NCBI RefSeq assembly: GCF_024124545.1
Contig: NZ_JAMXSF010000006.1
Span: 124,001-188,000, forward strand
Direction: 5' to 3'
From: Pseudoalteromonas sp. XMcav2-N
GTDB taxonomy: Bacteria; Pseudomonadota; Gammaproteobacteria; Enterobacterales; Alteromonadaceae
Length of the DNA: 64,000 nt
Below the pieces are notes generated by a model, which was given only the letters and a program-made list of their open reading frames with translations, was not told the DNA's origin and did no database searches. Made by a program: the position numbers and the translations under genes. Below, piece by piece: positions 47,273 to 56,244 of this stretch (position 1 is its first letter; each line of letters starts with the position of its first letter).

Positions 47273-47737
47273 TTAAACCGCTCCATCAAACCCCATTTGA
47301 CGCCACGATTCATAGACAAAAACGGATACCGCGTTTGACAGGTTCATGCTCCTGCTGTCTGGTCGCATTGGGATCCGCAGACGCTGTTCTGCCGGTAGAG
47401 AGAAAATCAAGTCTTCTGGCAAGCCTCTGGTTTCAGGTCCAAATAGCAGACAGTCACCGCTCTGATAGTCTGGTTCGTGATGGTATCGGGTGCCTTTAGT
47501 CGTGCAGGCAAAGACTCTATTTGGTTTGCGCTCTTGCAGATATGCATCCAAAGAGGGGTAACGTTTTACTTCGCTGAATTCATGGTAATCCAAACCGGCG
47601 CGCCTGACGCGTTTGTCGTCCCAGTCAAAACCCAGAGGTTCAATCAGGTGTAACGAAAACCCTGTGTTTGCACACAGGCGAATAATGTTGCCTGTATTAG
47701 GGGGAATTTCAGGCTGATACAATACGATGTCTAACAT
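47273..47737 (-). CDS. trmL: tRNA (cytidine/uridine-34-2'-O)-methyltransferase
   Basis: This 154-residue SPOUT methyltransferase modifies the wobble base of tRNA-Leu isoacceptors. It matches TrmL closely: [57 protein letters not shown] and [22 protein letters not shown], the trefoil-knot SAM site. The ATG at 47737 is used because homologues begin there and GAGG precedes it; the frame extends to 47776 without support. Confidence 0.94.
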   Translation of the reverse strand: MLDIVLYQPEIPPNTGNIIRLCANTGFSLHLIEPLGFDWDDKRVRRAGLDYHEFSEVKRYPSLDAYLQERKPNRVFACTTKGTRYHHEPDYQSGDCLLFGPETRGLPEDLIFSLPAEQRLRIPMRPDSRSMNLSNAVSVFVYESWRQMGFDGAV

Positions 47738-47935
47738 GGATAACCTCAAAATAATATTGCCCGCAGTATAGCGCATCTGGTGGGGAGGCTAAAAGTCAGT
47801 GTATAGCCTTTGTGCGTTACGGTGACAAATACCTGGCCAATATTTAGCATGTCGGCGTCACTAATTTTTCATTTTGATGACTTACACTATAAGATAAGCC
47901 TAAACAGGAGTTTTACGAGGTTGTTGAGGTAATAA

Positions 47936-48835
47936 GTGTCCCATAATTATGACTTTTTAGTTCGATTTTCCAGCATTTTTACGCTCGCAATGGCGGCATT
48001 AATGATCACAGCGAAGGCCTGGGCCTGGCTGGCGTCTGGCAGCGCAGCTATGTTGGGGTCGCTGACGGATTCCTTACTTGATGTCAGTGCTTCTATGATG
48101 AGTTTTTTGGTGCTCAGTTATGCGCTCCGCCCTGCAGACGACGATCATCGTTTTGGTCATGGTAAAGCAGAAGCTTTGGCAGGCCTCGGTCAGGCAGCAT
48201 TTATTGCAGGCTCAGCGTGTTTACTCACTTTCCATGGTATTGAACGCCTGTTTAACCCGGTTGCAATTCAGCATAGCCTGTTGGGGGTGTGGGTTAGCCT
48301 GTTTGCTGTGGGGTGCACATTGGCTGTTGTCATTGTGCAGCATCATGTGGTTAAGCGAACCCAGTCAATTGCGATAAAAGCAGACTCTTTGCATTATAAA
48401 GGGGACATTCTGCTTAACCTGGCCGTGTTGACGGCGTTACTGTTGAGTCATTGGCAGGTAGAGCATGCCGATGCCCTGTTTGCGATAGGTGTTGCTGCTT
48501 ATCTGCTATACAATTGTTGGGAAATAGCTCGAGAAAGTGCGGATCATTTGATGGATAAAGAGCTGCCTGACGAAGAAAAAACGGAAATTATCCTGTTAGC
48601 GTCCAGTCATGAAGAGGTGTATGGGGTGCATGATCTGCGCACCCGGCAAAGTGGTAAAGTGAAGTTTGTACAGTTGCATCTGGAGCTGGATGACCATATT
48701 CCATTGGCTCGTGCGCATGAGATCAGCGATGAAGTCGTGGCACATATTAAAGCTGCTTTTGAGTCGGAAATGGATATCCTGATCCATCAGGACCCAGTGT
48801 CACTGTCAGTGTCACCAAACTCATCCGCAGTGTAA
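47936..48835 (+). CDS. fieF: Cation-diffusion-facilitator metal efflux pump
   Basis: This 299-residue inner-membrane transporter has six helices and a cytoplasmic C-terminal domain. The metal-site motifs are SLTDSLLDVSASM in helix 2, HRFGHGKAEALAGLGQAAFI between helices 2 and 3, and KADSLHYKGDILLNLAV in helix 5. It fits FieF/YiiP (Fe/Zn efflux). Translation starts at GTG 47936 after a TGAGGT site. Its 3-prime end overlaps the converging hydrolase gene by 49 bases. Confidence 0.92.
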   Translation: MSHNYDFLVRFSSIFTLAMAALMITAKAWAWLASGSAAMLGSLTDSLLDVSASMMSFLVLSYALRPADDDHRFGHGKAEALAGLGQAAFIAGSACLLTFHGIERLFNPVAIQHSLLGVWVSLFAVGCTLAVVIVQHHVVKRTQSIAIKADSLHYKGDILLNLAVLTALLLSHWQVEHADALFAIGVAAYLLYNCWEIARESADHLMDKELPDEEKTEIILLASSHEEVYGVHDLRTRQSGKVKFVQLHLELDDHIPLARAHEISDEVVAHIKAAFESEMDILIHQDPVSLSVSPNSSAV

Positions 48836-49803
48836 TTGGTGATGTTTTTGAGAGACGCCTGATAGCCAAGGAGTTGTTCGGCAAACGTATAAAACTGGTT
48901 CAGTACAGCACGTCGTATGGTGTCTGTTTCGCAAAGTAATTCGTGTTTACCTGGATAGGACTGTATCTGACAATGCGTTTGACGTTGTGCAAACTGTTCT
49001 TGCGCTGTTGAGCAGACAATACTGTCATACTCAGCACTGGCGATGCTCAGCGGCAGTGTTATCTGTAACTGCTCGATGTTTCGAGTAAATTGCAGTGCCT
49101 GCTGAAGCCAGCGGAAACTGACACCGCCCAGCTGTAATCCCGGGTTATCACGGTAGAGTTGCCTGAATAATGCGTAACGGTGTCTACACTGGGTTAATTC
49201 ATTGTCCTCGAAGGCTTTTGGCTGGTAGTCTGCCTGACCAATCGCATAGCACTTCCCCAATCCCAGCAGGCACGCTGTAGATGCAACGCCATGCGCAAAC
49301 CAGGCAGGGTAAGGGGCTGTGTTGATCGCAAGCATGGGGGCGCTGAGAAATGCACCTTTAACAGAAGTTGTGAAGCGGGACAAATAATCACATACAATCG
49401 CTCCCCCCATTGAATGTGCCAATATCATCGTGTCACCTTGCCACTGTGAGGTGACCACTTCTTGCATAAAGGCATCGAGGCAATCGCCATATTGTGTAAA
49501 AGTGTCAATATAGCCAATATGCAAATTGGCAAGGAAGCGCCCAGACAGGCCCTGACCTGGGTGATCAAAGGTAAAAACGGCGATTTGGTTGCGGGCGAGC
49601 TCCCACATTAACTCCTGATATTTATGCGCCGATTCAATACGGCCATTGACCAGAACAACCGCAAATTTTGCCCGGTCCGGAATATGGCTGGCGTAAAAGA
49701 GTGGTCCTACCCCACTGGAAAATGTACCTTTTTGGCAGCGTTGCCAGTGCGCCTGGATATGAACCAGATTGTCCGTTAAGTGTGTGCTTTCGCTATAATA
49801 CAT
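48787..49803 (-). CDS. pldB: PldB-like lysophospholipase / alpha-beta hydrolase
   Basis: This 338-residue serine hydrolase has the nucleophile elbow LAHSMGGAIV (Ser near 127), the oxyanion region VVLVNGRIES, TFDHPGQGLSG, a late Asp in SAEYDSIV and the catalytic His in YPGKHELLCE. It resembles lysophospholipase L2 (PldB). Its start overlaps the cpxA stop by 11 bases, so it belongs to the cpxRA transcription unit. This makes a link between envelope stress and membrane-lipid repair plausible. Confidence 0.85.
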   Translation of the reverse strand: MYYSESTHLTDNLVHIQAHWQRCQKGTFSSGVGPLFYASHIPDRAKFAVVLVNGRIESAHKYQELMWELARNQIAVFTFDHPGQGLSGRFLANLHIGYIDTFTQYGDCLDAFMQEVVTSQWQGDTMILAHSMGGAIVCDYLSRFTTSVKGAFLSAPMLAINTAPYPAWFAHGVASTACLLGLGKCYAIGQADYQPKAFEDNELTQCRHRYALFRQLYRDNPGLQLGGVSFRWLQQALQFTRNIEQLQITLPLSIASAEYDSIVCSTAQEQFAQRQTHCQIQSYPGKHELLCETDTIRRAVLNQFYTFAEQLLGYQASLKNITNYTADEFGDTDSDTGS

Positions 49804-51172
49804 GATTGCCTGTTGGCAGCGTTACGGTAACACGCAGGCCACTATGGTTACTAAACTGAATGTGGCCATGATGCACTTTTACAGCGTGCTGCGCAATTGC
49901 CAGCCCCAGTCCGAATCCACCGGGTTCTGCTGCACCATCAGGGGTGCGTGCTTGTGAGGCTCTGAAAAAGGGGATACACAGTTTTTCCAGCATAGTGTCA
50001 CTGACACCAGGGCCATCGTCGCTGATCGTGACAGTGAGTTGATCGTCACTGCGTTGTATCGTCAAGCTTACTTGTTTATTGGCGTATTTGATGGCGTTAC
50101 GCAGGATGTTCTCAAATGCACGGTTGAGTAACGCTGCATCGACTGTCAGGGTGATGTCGGGCAATGGTTGCCATTCAATCTGTTTACCCAGTTGCTGGCC
50201 CTCAAATTTGGCATCATCCAGGATAGGTTCTAATAACTCTGTCAGCGAAATTGGATGAGGGGTGAGCACCAGTTGCTGAGATTCGAGTCGGGACAGTTGC
50301 AAAATATCACTCAACATGTGCTCAAGTAAGTGTGCCTCTTTTTCAACGCGTTGCAAGTACGGTATCAAAGGGGCAGGGGCTTTATCACTGGCAATGCCGT
50401 TTGCCATCTGTAATCTGGTTAAGGGAGAGCGCAATTCGTGAGAAATATCAGCCAGTAACCGTTTTTGTTGTGTCACATGAGCTTGCAGGCGGCTCGCCAT
50501 TTGATCAAAATCTTTACCCAGCTGGCCTAATTCGTCCTGGCGCGAAAAGTTTATCCCTGCTCGTGCATCGAGCTTCCCCTGAGCGAGGGAAGCGGCAGCC
50601 TGTTGAAGCTGACGCACAGGTTTGAGCAGTCCGCGTGCAAACCAAAGACTAAATGCGAAGCTTGCCAGTATTAATACCAAGAGCTTAGCCCAGTTAGGTA
50701 GCATCCGTATCTTTGTCAGAATATGCGGGTCTCGGTGGTCCATCAGCTGAAACAGCTGATATGTTTCTCCATGCAATTGGATATCTAGTGGACCATAGGC
50801 CCGATAACGTTCGGTATCAACAACTTGTGGTTGCGAACTGGTGGTAAAATTCAGCAAAGATAAGTCCCACTCCTGAAGTGCGGCATGGCTTAAAACACTG
50901 AGCTGTTCATCACTGTGACGTAAGTAAATTTTCGGACCGTGGTTGCGATGACGCCCAGGTAACAAGGTATTCAGTTCCTGCCCTGGCCGGCTCTGTGCAC
51001 GTCGTTCTATGCTACGTTTCAAGTGATGCATGTTTTTCATCATAGCAGGACTGATTTGGCGTGTTTCCAGTATGTCTGGCTGTAACAGACTGATACTCAT
51101 CAGCATAAACAGCGTGGCAGCAATTGTGCCCCAGAACCATAGGAAAATTTTTACTAGTAAGTACTTCCTCAT
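49793..51172 (-). CDS. cpxA: Envelope-stress sensor histidine kinase (CpxA-like)
   Basis: This 459-residue membrane kinase has a first helix (VKIFLWFWGTIAATLFMLMSISLL), a periplasmic domain of about 135 residues, and a second helix (LLVLILASFAFSLWFARGLL). It also has a HAMP domain, the H-box LADISHELRSPLTRLQ, an N-box (RNAIKYANK) and G-boxes (SDDGPGVS, GFGLGLAIA). The ATG at 51172 is chosen because it starts two bases after the cpxR stop and places the first helix at the N-terminus. CpxA assignment rests on the RR partner, the divergent CpxP-like gene and the CpxR box. Confidence 0.9.
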   Translation of the reverse strand: MRKYLLVKIFLWFWGTIAATLFMLMSISLLQPDILETRQISPAMMKNMHHLKRSIERRAQSRPGQELNTLLPGRHRNHGPKIYLRHSDEQLSVLSHAALQEWDLSLLNFTTSSQPQVVDTERYRAYGPLDIQLHGETYQLFQLMDHRDPHILTKIRMLPNWAKLLVLILASFAFSLWFARGLLKPVRQLQQAAASLAQGKLDARAGINFSRQDELGQLGKDFDQMASRLQAHVTQQKRLLADISHELRSPLTRLQMANGIASDKAPAPLIPYLQRVEKEAHLLEHMLSDILQLSRLESQQLVLTPHPISLTELLEPILDDAKFEGQQLGKQIEWQPLPDITLTVDAALLNRAFENILRNAIKYANKQVSLTIQRSDDQLTVTISDDGPGVSDTMLEKLCIPFFRASQARTPDGAAEPGGFGLGLAIAQHAVKVHHGHIQFSNHSGLRVTVTLPTGNHVL

Positions 51173-51173
51173 C

Positions 51174-51860
51174 TCAAGCCTTAAGAAAAATATAGCCAGA
51201 ACCTCGTAAGGTTTTGATATAGGTATGTGCACTATGTACGGCGATTTTTTTTCTCACATTACTGACATGCATATCCACAGATCTGTCATAGGGTGCCAGG
51301 GGGCGACCCAGCACAGCTTGAGACAAAGTTTGTTTAGTCACGGTCTGACCCGCAGATTTCATAAGCTGGTGGAGCATCTCGTACTCAGTGCCTGTCAATG
51401 GCAGTGGTATACCCTTAATACTCGCGGTGCGTGAGGATAAATCCAGAGCAAGCTCATGGCATTCGAAACGGGGACTGGTCGTGGTATGAAGTAAATGGGC
51501 GACGCGGCGAGTAATGGCTTTGATCCTTGCCAGTAATTCTCTGTGATTGAATGGTTTTGGGATGTAATCATCAGCACCAAGTTCAAGCCCGAAGATCCGG
51601 TCAAAATCATCGCCTTTGGCGGTCAACATAATCACGGGCGTCATTTTTTTTGCACGTAATGCTTTGAGCACTTCAAAGCCGTCCAACTGGGGGAGCATCA
51701 CATCCAGCAGGATGACATCAAACTCCCTGTCTAACGCCATATCCAGTCCCACAGGGCCCGTATGGGCGGTGTCAACACAAAACCCTTCGCCTTGCAGATA
51801 GTCTTGCAGAAGCTCACACAGGCCTCTATCGTCGTCTATTATCAGTACTTTCGCACTCAT
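51174..51860 (-). CDS. cpxR: OmpR-family response regulator (CpxR-like)
   Basis: This 228-residue regulator has the receiver domain VLIIDDDRGLCELL with the phospho-acceptor Asp in VILLDVMLPQLDG and Lys in YIPKPF, plus the OmpR winged-helix DNA-binding domain (LTGTEYEMLHQL, RSVDMHVSNVRKKI). The ATG at 51860 is preferred over the TTG at 51872. A candidate -10 (TATAGT, - strand 51912-51907) and the CpxR box at 51930-51944 lie just upstream, so autoregulation is likely. Confidence 0.92.
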   Translation of the reverse strand: MSAKVLIIDDDRGLCELLQDYLQGEGFCVDTAHTGPVGLDMALDREFDVILLDVMLPQLDGFEVLKALRAKKMTPVIMLTAKGDDFDRIFGLELGADDYIPKPFNHRELLARIKAITRRVAHLLHTTTSPRFECHELALDLSSRTASIKGIPLPLTGTEYEMLHQLMKSAGQTVTKQTLSQAVLGRPLAPYDRSVDMHVSNVRKKIAVHSAHTYIKTLRGSGYIFLKA

Positions 51861-51903
51861 ACTGTTACTCAATCACTCTTTTCACGCCTATCTTACCTTA
51901 CTA

Positions 51904-51944
51904 CTTACTATATAAGTAAGGTGACTGACTTTACACTTCTTTAC
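51904..51944. promoter_or_regulatory. CpxR box in the cpxR / cpxP divergent region
   Basis: On the - strand bases 51944-51930 read GTAAA-GAAGT-GTAAA, a perfect match to the CpxR consensus GTAAA-N5-GTAAA. It overlaps the -35 position of a candidate cpxR promoter whose -10 (TATAGT) is at 51912-51907, inside the palindrome CTTACT-ATATA-AGTAAG (51904-51920). It lies about 130 bases before the CpxP-like gene on the other side, so one site may serve both directions. Confidence 0.85.
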
Positions 51945-52004
51945 GCTCTGGGAATGATGTCGAAACGCTGGATGTGTGAGGGCTGCAACAGCTCTTGACA
52001 AAAC

Positions 52005-52044
52005 TTTACACAGCCTTGACGTTGCTTTGCTCTGGCGTTGCTAA
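52005..52044 (+). promoter_or_regulatory. Candidate cpxP promoter
   Basis: TTGACG (52016-52021) and TGCTAA (52039-52044) are spaced by 17 bases, placing the start of transcription about 25 bases before the ATG at 52076. A CpxR half-site, TTTAC, lies at 52005-52009. The -10 match is modest. Confidence 0.4.
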
Positions 52045-52075
52045 AGTTGAACCTAACTTAACAGGAGACGCTATT

Positions 52076-52585
52076 ATGAACACACCCACTAAGATGAAAA
52101 TTCGTCACACTTTAAAAGCATTATTGCTGGCTTCGGTTATGGCTGGCAGTGGCACGGTTTTAGCTGATACCGATAAGGCTGAGGCGCATGCTCAGGCAAA
52201 GCACATGAAACCGATGCAAACAATGGGGCGCATGTTGTTATCAAAACGTGCGATAAAGCATTTGGCACTGACTGAAAGCCAGCAAGCTGAGCTAAAAAGT
52301 ATTTTCGATGCTCAGAAGGAGCAAGTTAAGTCACTGCGTGGTGGCAGAGACAAAGGAGAACATCACACAGCATTTAAGGCATTGATCGAGGCCGAGCAGT
52401 TCGACAAAGCACAGGCACAGGTATTATTGGAGCAATTTCAGCCTCAAAAGCGTGACATGATGCTGATCAGACTGGAAACCCAGCATAAGGTCTATCACAT
52501 TCTGACCGAAGAGCAGCGTGATAAGCTCAAGGAGTTGCGCCATAAACGGATGGGGAAAAAGCATCACCAACATCAGTCATCCTGA
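52076..52585 (+). CDS. cpxP: CpxP/Spy-family periplasmic chaperone
   Basis: This 169-residue protein has a signal peptide ending VLADTD and two LTxxQ motifs: LALTESQQAELKSIF and ILTEEQRDKLKEL. That is the CpxP/Spy signature, and the His-rich C-terminus is also typical. It inhibits CpxA and binds misfolded envelope proteins. The ATG at 52076 has AGGAGA upstream; a frame from 51995 is not used. It is divergent from cpxRA, as in other gammaproteobacteria, with the CpxR box between. Confidence 0.88.
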   Translation: MNTPTKMKIRHTLKALLLASVMAGSGTVLADTDKAEAHAQAKHMKPMQTMGRMLLSKRAIKHLALTESQQAELKSIFDAQKEQVKSLRGGRDKGEHHTAFKALIEAEQFDKAQAQVLLEQFQPQKRDMMLIRLETQHKVYHILTEEQRDKLKELRHKRMGKKHHQHQSS

Positions 52586-52593
52586 ACCACTGA

Positions 52594-52624
52594 ACAAAGC
52601 CCGAACTATTTATTCGGGCTTTGT
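52594..52624 (+). terminator. Stem-loop terminator between cpxP and yacG
   Basis: ACAAAGCCCGAA (52594-52605) and TTCGGGCTTTGT (52613-52624) form a perfect 12-bp stem with a seven-base loop. The stem's own T-rich 3-prime arm and symmetric A/T ends suit bidirectional termination of the convergent genes. Confidence 0.9.
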
Positions 52625-52635
52625 CGTTGTATAAG

Positions 52636-52878
52636 TTAGTCTTTAAAAAAACTATCGTCGTTTTTGGCCAGTAAGGCTTCCAGATCTTCCACCATATCCC
52701 GTGCTGCTTCAGGCGATAAATCCGCACTGTTAAGTGGCGTTGAGATTTTATTGTTCTCTTCTGACCACTCTCCTAAATCAATGAGTTGACAGCGCTTCGA
52801 GCAAAAAGGGCGATGTGGGCTTTGCGCCGACCAGACGACGGCGGCCTGGCAGGTAGGACATTTTACAGATACAGGCAT
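52636..52878 (-). CDS. yacG: DNA gyrase inhibitor YacG, zinc-binding
   Basis: This 80-residue protein has a zinc-finger (CPTCQ and [16 protein letters not shown]) diagnostic of YacG, which binds GyrB. The ATG at 52878 has GAGG six bases upstream; a GTG two codons earlier is less likely. It follows pilB on the - strand after 71 bases. In relatives it usually follows coaE directly, so the pilB gene is interposed here. Confidence 0.94.
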   Translation of the reverse strand: MPVSVKCPTCQAAVVWSAQSPHRPFCSKRCQLIDLGEWSEENNKISTPLNSADLSPEAARDMVEDLEALLAKNDDSFFKD

Positions 52879-52949
52879 AAGCACCTCAGCATAACTATTT
52901 TACTCTATTGTACTGTGCAGCTCTCACACAGTCACGGGGGAGCCGGGAT

Positions 52950-54626
52950 TTAGTAGTTGGTTACCCGGTTCACTTCCGCCAGTGAGGTGATCCCATCTGC
53001 TGCTTTTTTAAGTCCGGATTGTCTTAGGTTCGCAAAGCCCTGCTTGGCAGCCAGCTCCGCGATTTCCAGAGAGTTTCCGCCATCCATGATTGCATGAGAG
53101 ATCTCTGGTGTGATTTTCATCACTTCGTAAATGCCCACCCGGCCTTTATAGCCATCAGTACAGTGATCGCACCCTTTGGGTGAATAGACCGTCATATTTT
53201 TTATCTGCTCCTCGCTAAAACCCTGGCGTTGCAATTCTTCTGCTGGCAGATCTTCTGGTTCCTTGCATTTAGGGCAAAGACGCCGGGCCAGACGCTGTGC
53301 AATGATAAGGCTCACTGAGCTTGCTACGTTATAGGCGGGGACACCCATGTTGAGCAGTCGGGTCAGGGTTTCTGAAGCCGAATTGGTGTGCAGAGTACTC
53401 ATCACCAGGTGACCTGTTTGTGCAGCTTTGATAGCAATCTCGGCCGTTTCCAGATCCCGGATCTCACCAACCATAACGACATCGGGATCCTGACGCAGGA
53501 ATGCCCGCAGTGCGTTGGCAAAGGTCATATCGGCTTTGGTATTAATTTGAACCTGGTTGATCCCTTCGAGATTGATTTCCACAGGATCTTCCGCGGTGCT
53601 GATATTGCGCTCTGGTTTATTAAGTATATTCAGACCAGTATAAAGAGAAACCGTTTTACCCGAACCGGTAGGGCCCGTGACCAGTATCATCCCTTGCGGT
53701 TGTTCCAGGGCATTGAGATACATGTCTTTTTGGTCAGCTTCATACCCCAGTGCATCGATTCCCAGTTTTGCTGCGGATGAATCCAGGATCCGCATTACAA
53801 TTTTTTCGCCCCACATGGTTGGCAGTGTACTGACACGAAAATCAATACTTTTGCGCTCCGAGATTTTCAGTTTAATACGGCCATCCTGTGGCTTGCGCTT
53901 CTCTGCAATATCCAGATGCGACATAACTTTGATACGAGCTGATAAGCGGCTGGATAATGCGTGAGGGGGACTGGCCATTTCATGTAGCAAGCCATCGATA
54001 CGAAAACGTACCCGATACTTTTTTTCATAGGGTTCAAAGTGGAGATCCGAGGCCCCTTTTTTTATCGCATCCATCAAAATCTTATTGATATAGACAATGA
54101 TTGGAGCATCATCTTTTTCTTCGTCTGTGTTCTGAGTCTTGGGTTCGTCTTCGACATCCAGACTGGCGAATTCCTTAAACTCGTCTTCACTCAGGCTCAA
54201 GCTACTATTGTCATCAAAGAGCTGATCGATTTTTTGATCGAGCAGTTTGTAATCTACGACGACAACTTCGCACTGCAAACCTGTGCTGAACTCAAAGTTT
54301 TCAAATGCCCCGTAGTCTGTTGGATCTGACGTGGCAATGAAGAGCTTTCTGTCCTTTTTAACCAGCGGCAGCAGGTGGTGCTGGCGGATCAGCTTTTCCT
54401 TAACCAGCTCTTTTGGTACCTGAGTGATATCAAAACCGCTCAGATCAAAGTAGGGGACTCTGAAAAGATCCAGGCATTGTTCGGCCATTTCCTGGCTACT
54501 CATGCCGCTGCACAGACAAATAAGTTCAGCGGTGGAGTGGGCATCGGCTTGTTTGGCTTTAACCTGCTCAGCAGTGAGTTTGCCAAGGGTAATAAACTTT
54601 CTCAGTAATGGCGAGTGATGTTCCAT
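52950..54626 (-). CDS. pilB: Type IV pilus assembly ATPase
   Basis: This 558-residue hexameric ATPase powers pilus extension. It has an N-terminal MshEN-like domain ([24 protein letters not shown]), then Walker [14 protein letters not shown] near residue 318, the Asp box, and Walker B ([20 protein letters not shown]). A His box ([14 protein letters not shown]) and a tetracysteine zinc site (CPKC and CDHC) follow. All motifs are intact. Its position after coaE instead of between pilA and pilC is unusual. Confidence 0.95.
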   Translation of the reverse strand: MEHHSPLLRKFITLGKLTAEQVKAKQADAHSTAELICLCSGMSSQEMAEQCLDLFRVPYFDLSGFDITQVPKELVKEKLIRQHHLLPLVKKDRKLFIATSDPTDYGAFENFEFSTGLQCEVVVVDYKLLDQKIDQLFDDNSSLSLSEDEFKEFASLDVEDEPKTQNTDEEKDDAPIIVYINKILMDAIKKGASDLHFEPYEKKYRVRFRIDGLLHEMASPPHALSSRLSARIKVMSHLDIAEKRKPQDGRIKLKISERKSIDFRVSTLPTMWGEKIVMRILDSSAAKLGIDALGYEADQKDMYLNALEQPQGMILVTGPTGSGKTVSLYTGLNILNKPERNISTAEDPVEINLEGINQVQINTKADMTFANALRAFLRQDPDVVMVGEIRDLETAEIAIKAAQTGHLVMSTLHTNSASETLTRLLNMGVPAYNVASSVSLIIAQRLARRLCPKCKEPEDLPAEELQRQGFSEEQIKNMTVYSPKGCDHCTDGYKGRVGIYEVMKITPEISHAIMDGGNSLEIAELAAKQGFANLRQSGLKKAADGITSLAEVNRVTNY

Positions 54627-54733
54627 AATGCTCTTAAGACTTCAACGAGTTACACTAAATGTAGCAAAAATGCTTAGATGCGGGTAGAGAATTGATGACG
54701 ATCCGGGCTATGCCAGAATCTGTTCAACGCATA

Positions 54734-55345
54734 TCAAGCATGATTTGCCGCAGCCTGTTGTAAAAAGGTTTGATGCAATGTGCTCAGTTGTTTGTGCATT
54801 GCTTCGATAGGTTGGTGGTTATCGAGAATAAAATCGGCTTTGTCGCGTTTATCGGCTCTGCTCATTTGTGCCTCTATGATGCGCTCAACTTGCTGCTGCG
54901 GACTATTGTCTCTTTTACAGGTTCGCGCAATCTGGATTTCGACGGGGACATCGACAAGCAGCGTTTTGTCGCAGTATTGTTCAAGTCCGTTTTCAAACAA
55001 TAAGGGGGCAGACAGAATGACATAGTCGCTCTGGGCGCGGTTTAACTGGGCTAATAATTGCGCCCTGATCATCGGGTGCAATAGGCTATTCAACCAGAGT
55101 TTTTCCTTTTCATCGCTAAAAATGGTTTTGCGTAAGGCCTGGCGGTCAAGCGTGCCTTCTGCTGTCAGTATCAGCTCTCCAAAATGCTCAACAATCGCAG
55201 CCAACCCGTCGCTACCTGGCTCAACAACTTCTCTGGCGACAATATCTGCATCCACAACGACAATCCCTAATCGGTTCAGAAAATCGGATACTGTTGTTTT
55301 ACCGGCGCCAATTCCGCCTGTTAAGCCTAAGATCCATTTAGCCAT
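54734..55345 (-). CDS. coaE: Dephospho-CoA kinase
   Basis: This 203-residue enzyme catalyses the last step of coenzyme A synthesis. It has a P-loop LTGGIGAGKTTVSDF at residues 8-22, VVDADIVAREVV, LLHPMIRAQLLAQL and the lid LLVDVPVEIQIART. It starts four bases after pilD on the - strand, the usual pilD-coaE linkage in gammaproteobacteria. Confidence 0.95.
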   Translation of the reverse strand: MAKWILGLTGGIGAGKTTVSDFLNRLGIVVVDADIVAREVVEPGSDGLAAIVEHFGELILTAEGTLDRQALRKTIFSDEKEKLWLNSLLHPMIRAQLLAQLNRAQSDYVILSAPLLFENGLEQYCDKTLLVDVPVEIQIARTCKRDNSPQQQVERIIEAQMSRADKRDKADFILDNHQPIEAMHKQLSTLHQTFLQQAAANHA

Positions 55346-55349
55346 CGCA

Positions 55350-56225
55350 TCAAGCTCCTAATAGCGAAAAGTACCAGCGACTGATCTGCTCACCATATAA
55401 CAAGGTCAGCCAGCCGGCAATGGCGAGGTAAGGGCCAAATGGGATAGGTGTGGCTTTGTTTTTTCCTTGCATGGCAAGCTGAGTGGCACCGATCACGGCA
55501 CCGACGACACTGGACAACAACACAATCAGCAATAAGGACTGCCATCCCATGAGCGCGCCAAATACCGCCAGCAGTTTAAAATCACCAAACCCCATCCCTT
55601 CTTTTCCTGTTAGTAACTTAAAAGCCCAGTAAATACTCCACAGGCTCAAATAGCCGACAGCCGCGCCAATGATAGCTTGGGAAGGCGTGACGGTTATACC
55701 AAATACGGCGGCCAGCAGCGCAAACCAGAGTAAGGGCAAGGTCAGCTGATCGGGTAGTAACATATGGTCAATGTCGATAAAAATCAGGGCGATGAGTACC
55801 CAAGTCACAAGTAAGTAGACAAGTGCCTGTGGTGTTGCGGAAAAATGCCAGGCCAGCCAGACTGACGCAACCCCTGTGAGTAATTCGATAAGTGGATAAC
55901 GTTTGGCGATAGGGGTGTCGCAGTATGCGCATTTCCCTTTCAAGCATAACCAGCTGAGCAGGGGGATATTGTGATGAACTTTAATTTTATTCTCACACTT
56001 AGGACAGGTTGAGCCCGGCGTCATCAGATTAAAGGGGGCGGGCTCAGGCTGCTCAGGCTCCTGGGATAAAATCACTCTGCATTCTGCCTGCCAGCCGCGT
56101 TGCATCATGATGGGTAAACGATAAATTACGACGTTTAGAAAGCTGCCTATACATAGGCTGGTCAGAGCGACGGTCAGCAACCAAAACCAGGTTTGCTGCT
56201 CCATGAGGTGCCAAACTTCTTGCAT
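55350..56225 (-). CDS. pilD: Prepilin peptidase / N-methyltransferase
   Basis: This 291-residue inner-membrane aspartyl protease cleaves and methylates type IV prepilins and type II pseudopilins. It has the tetracysteine zinc motif CPKCENKIKVHHN and CAYCDTPI near residues 77-105, and the catalytic Asp motifs FIDIDHMLLPDQL and GFGDFKLLAVFGA. The ATG at 56225 is chosen because the frame upstream to 56291 overlaps pilC and lacks family similarity. It sits 19 bases after pilC. Confidence 0.94.
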   Translation of the reverse strand: MQEVWHLMEQQTWFWLLTVALTSLCIGSFLNVVIYRLPIMMQRGWQAECRVILSQEPEQPEPAPFNLMTPGSTCPKCENKIKVHHNIPLLSWLCLKGKCAYCDTPIAKRYPLIELLTGVASVWLAWHFSATPQALVYLLVTWVLIALIFIDIDHMLLPDQLTLPLLWFALLAAVFGITVTPSQAIIGAAVGYLSLWSIYWAFKLLTGKEGMGFGDFKLLAVFGALMGWQSLLLIVLLSSVVGAVIGATQLAMQGKNKATPIPFGPYLAIAGWLTLLYGEQISRWYFSLLGA

Positions 56226-56244
56226 AATAGAGTCTTTTTTATTG

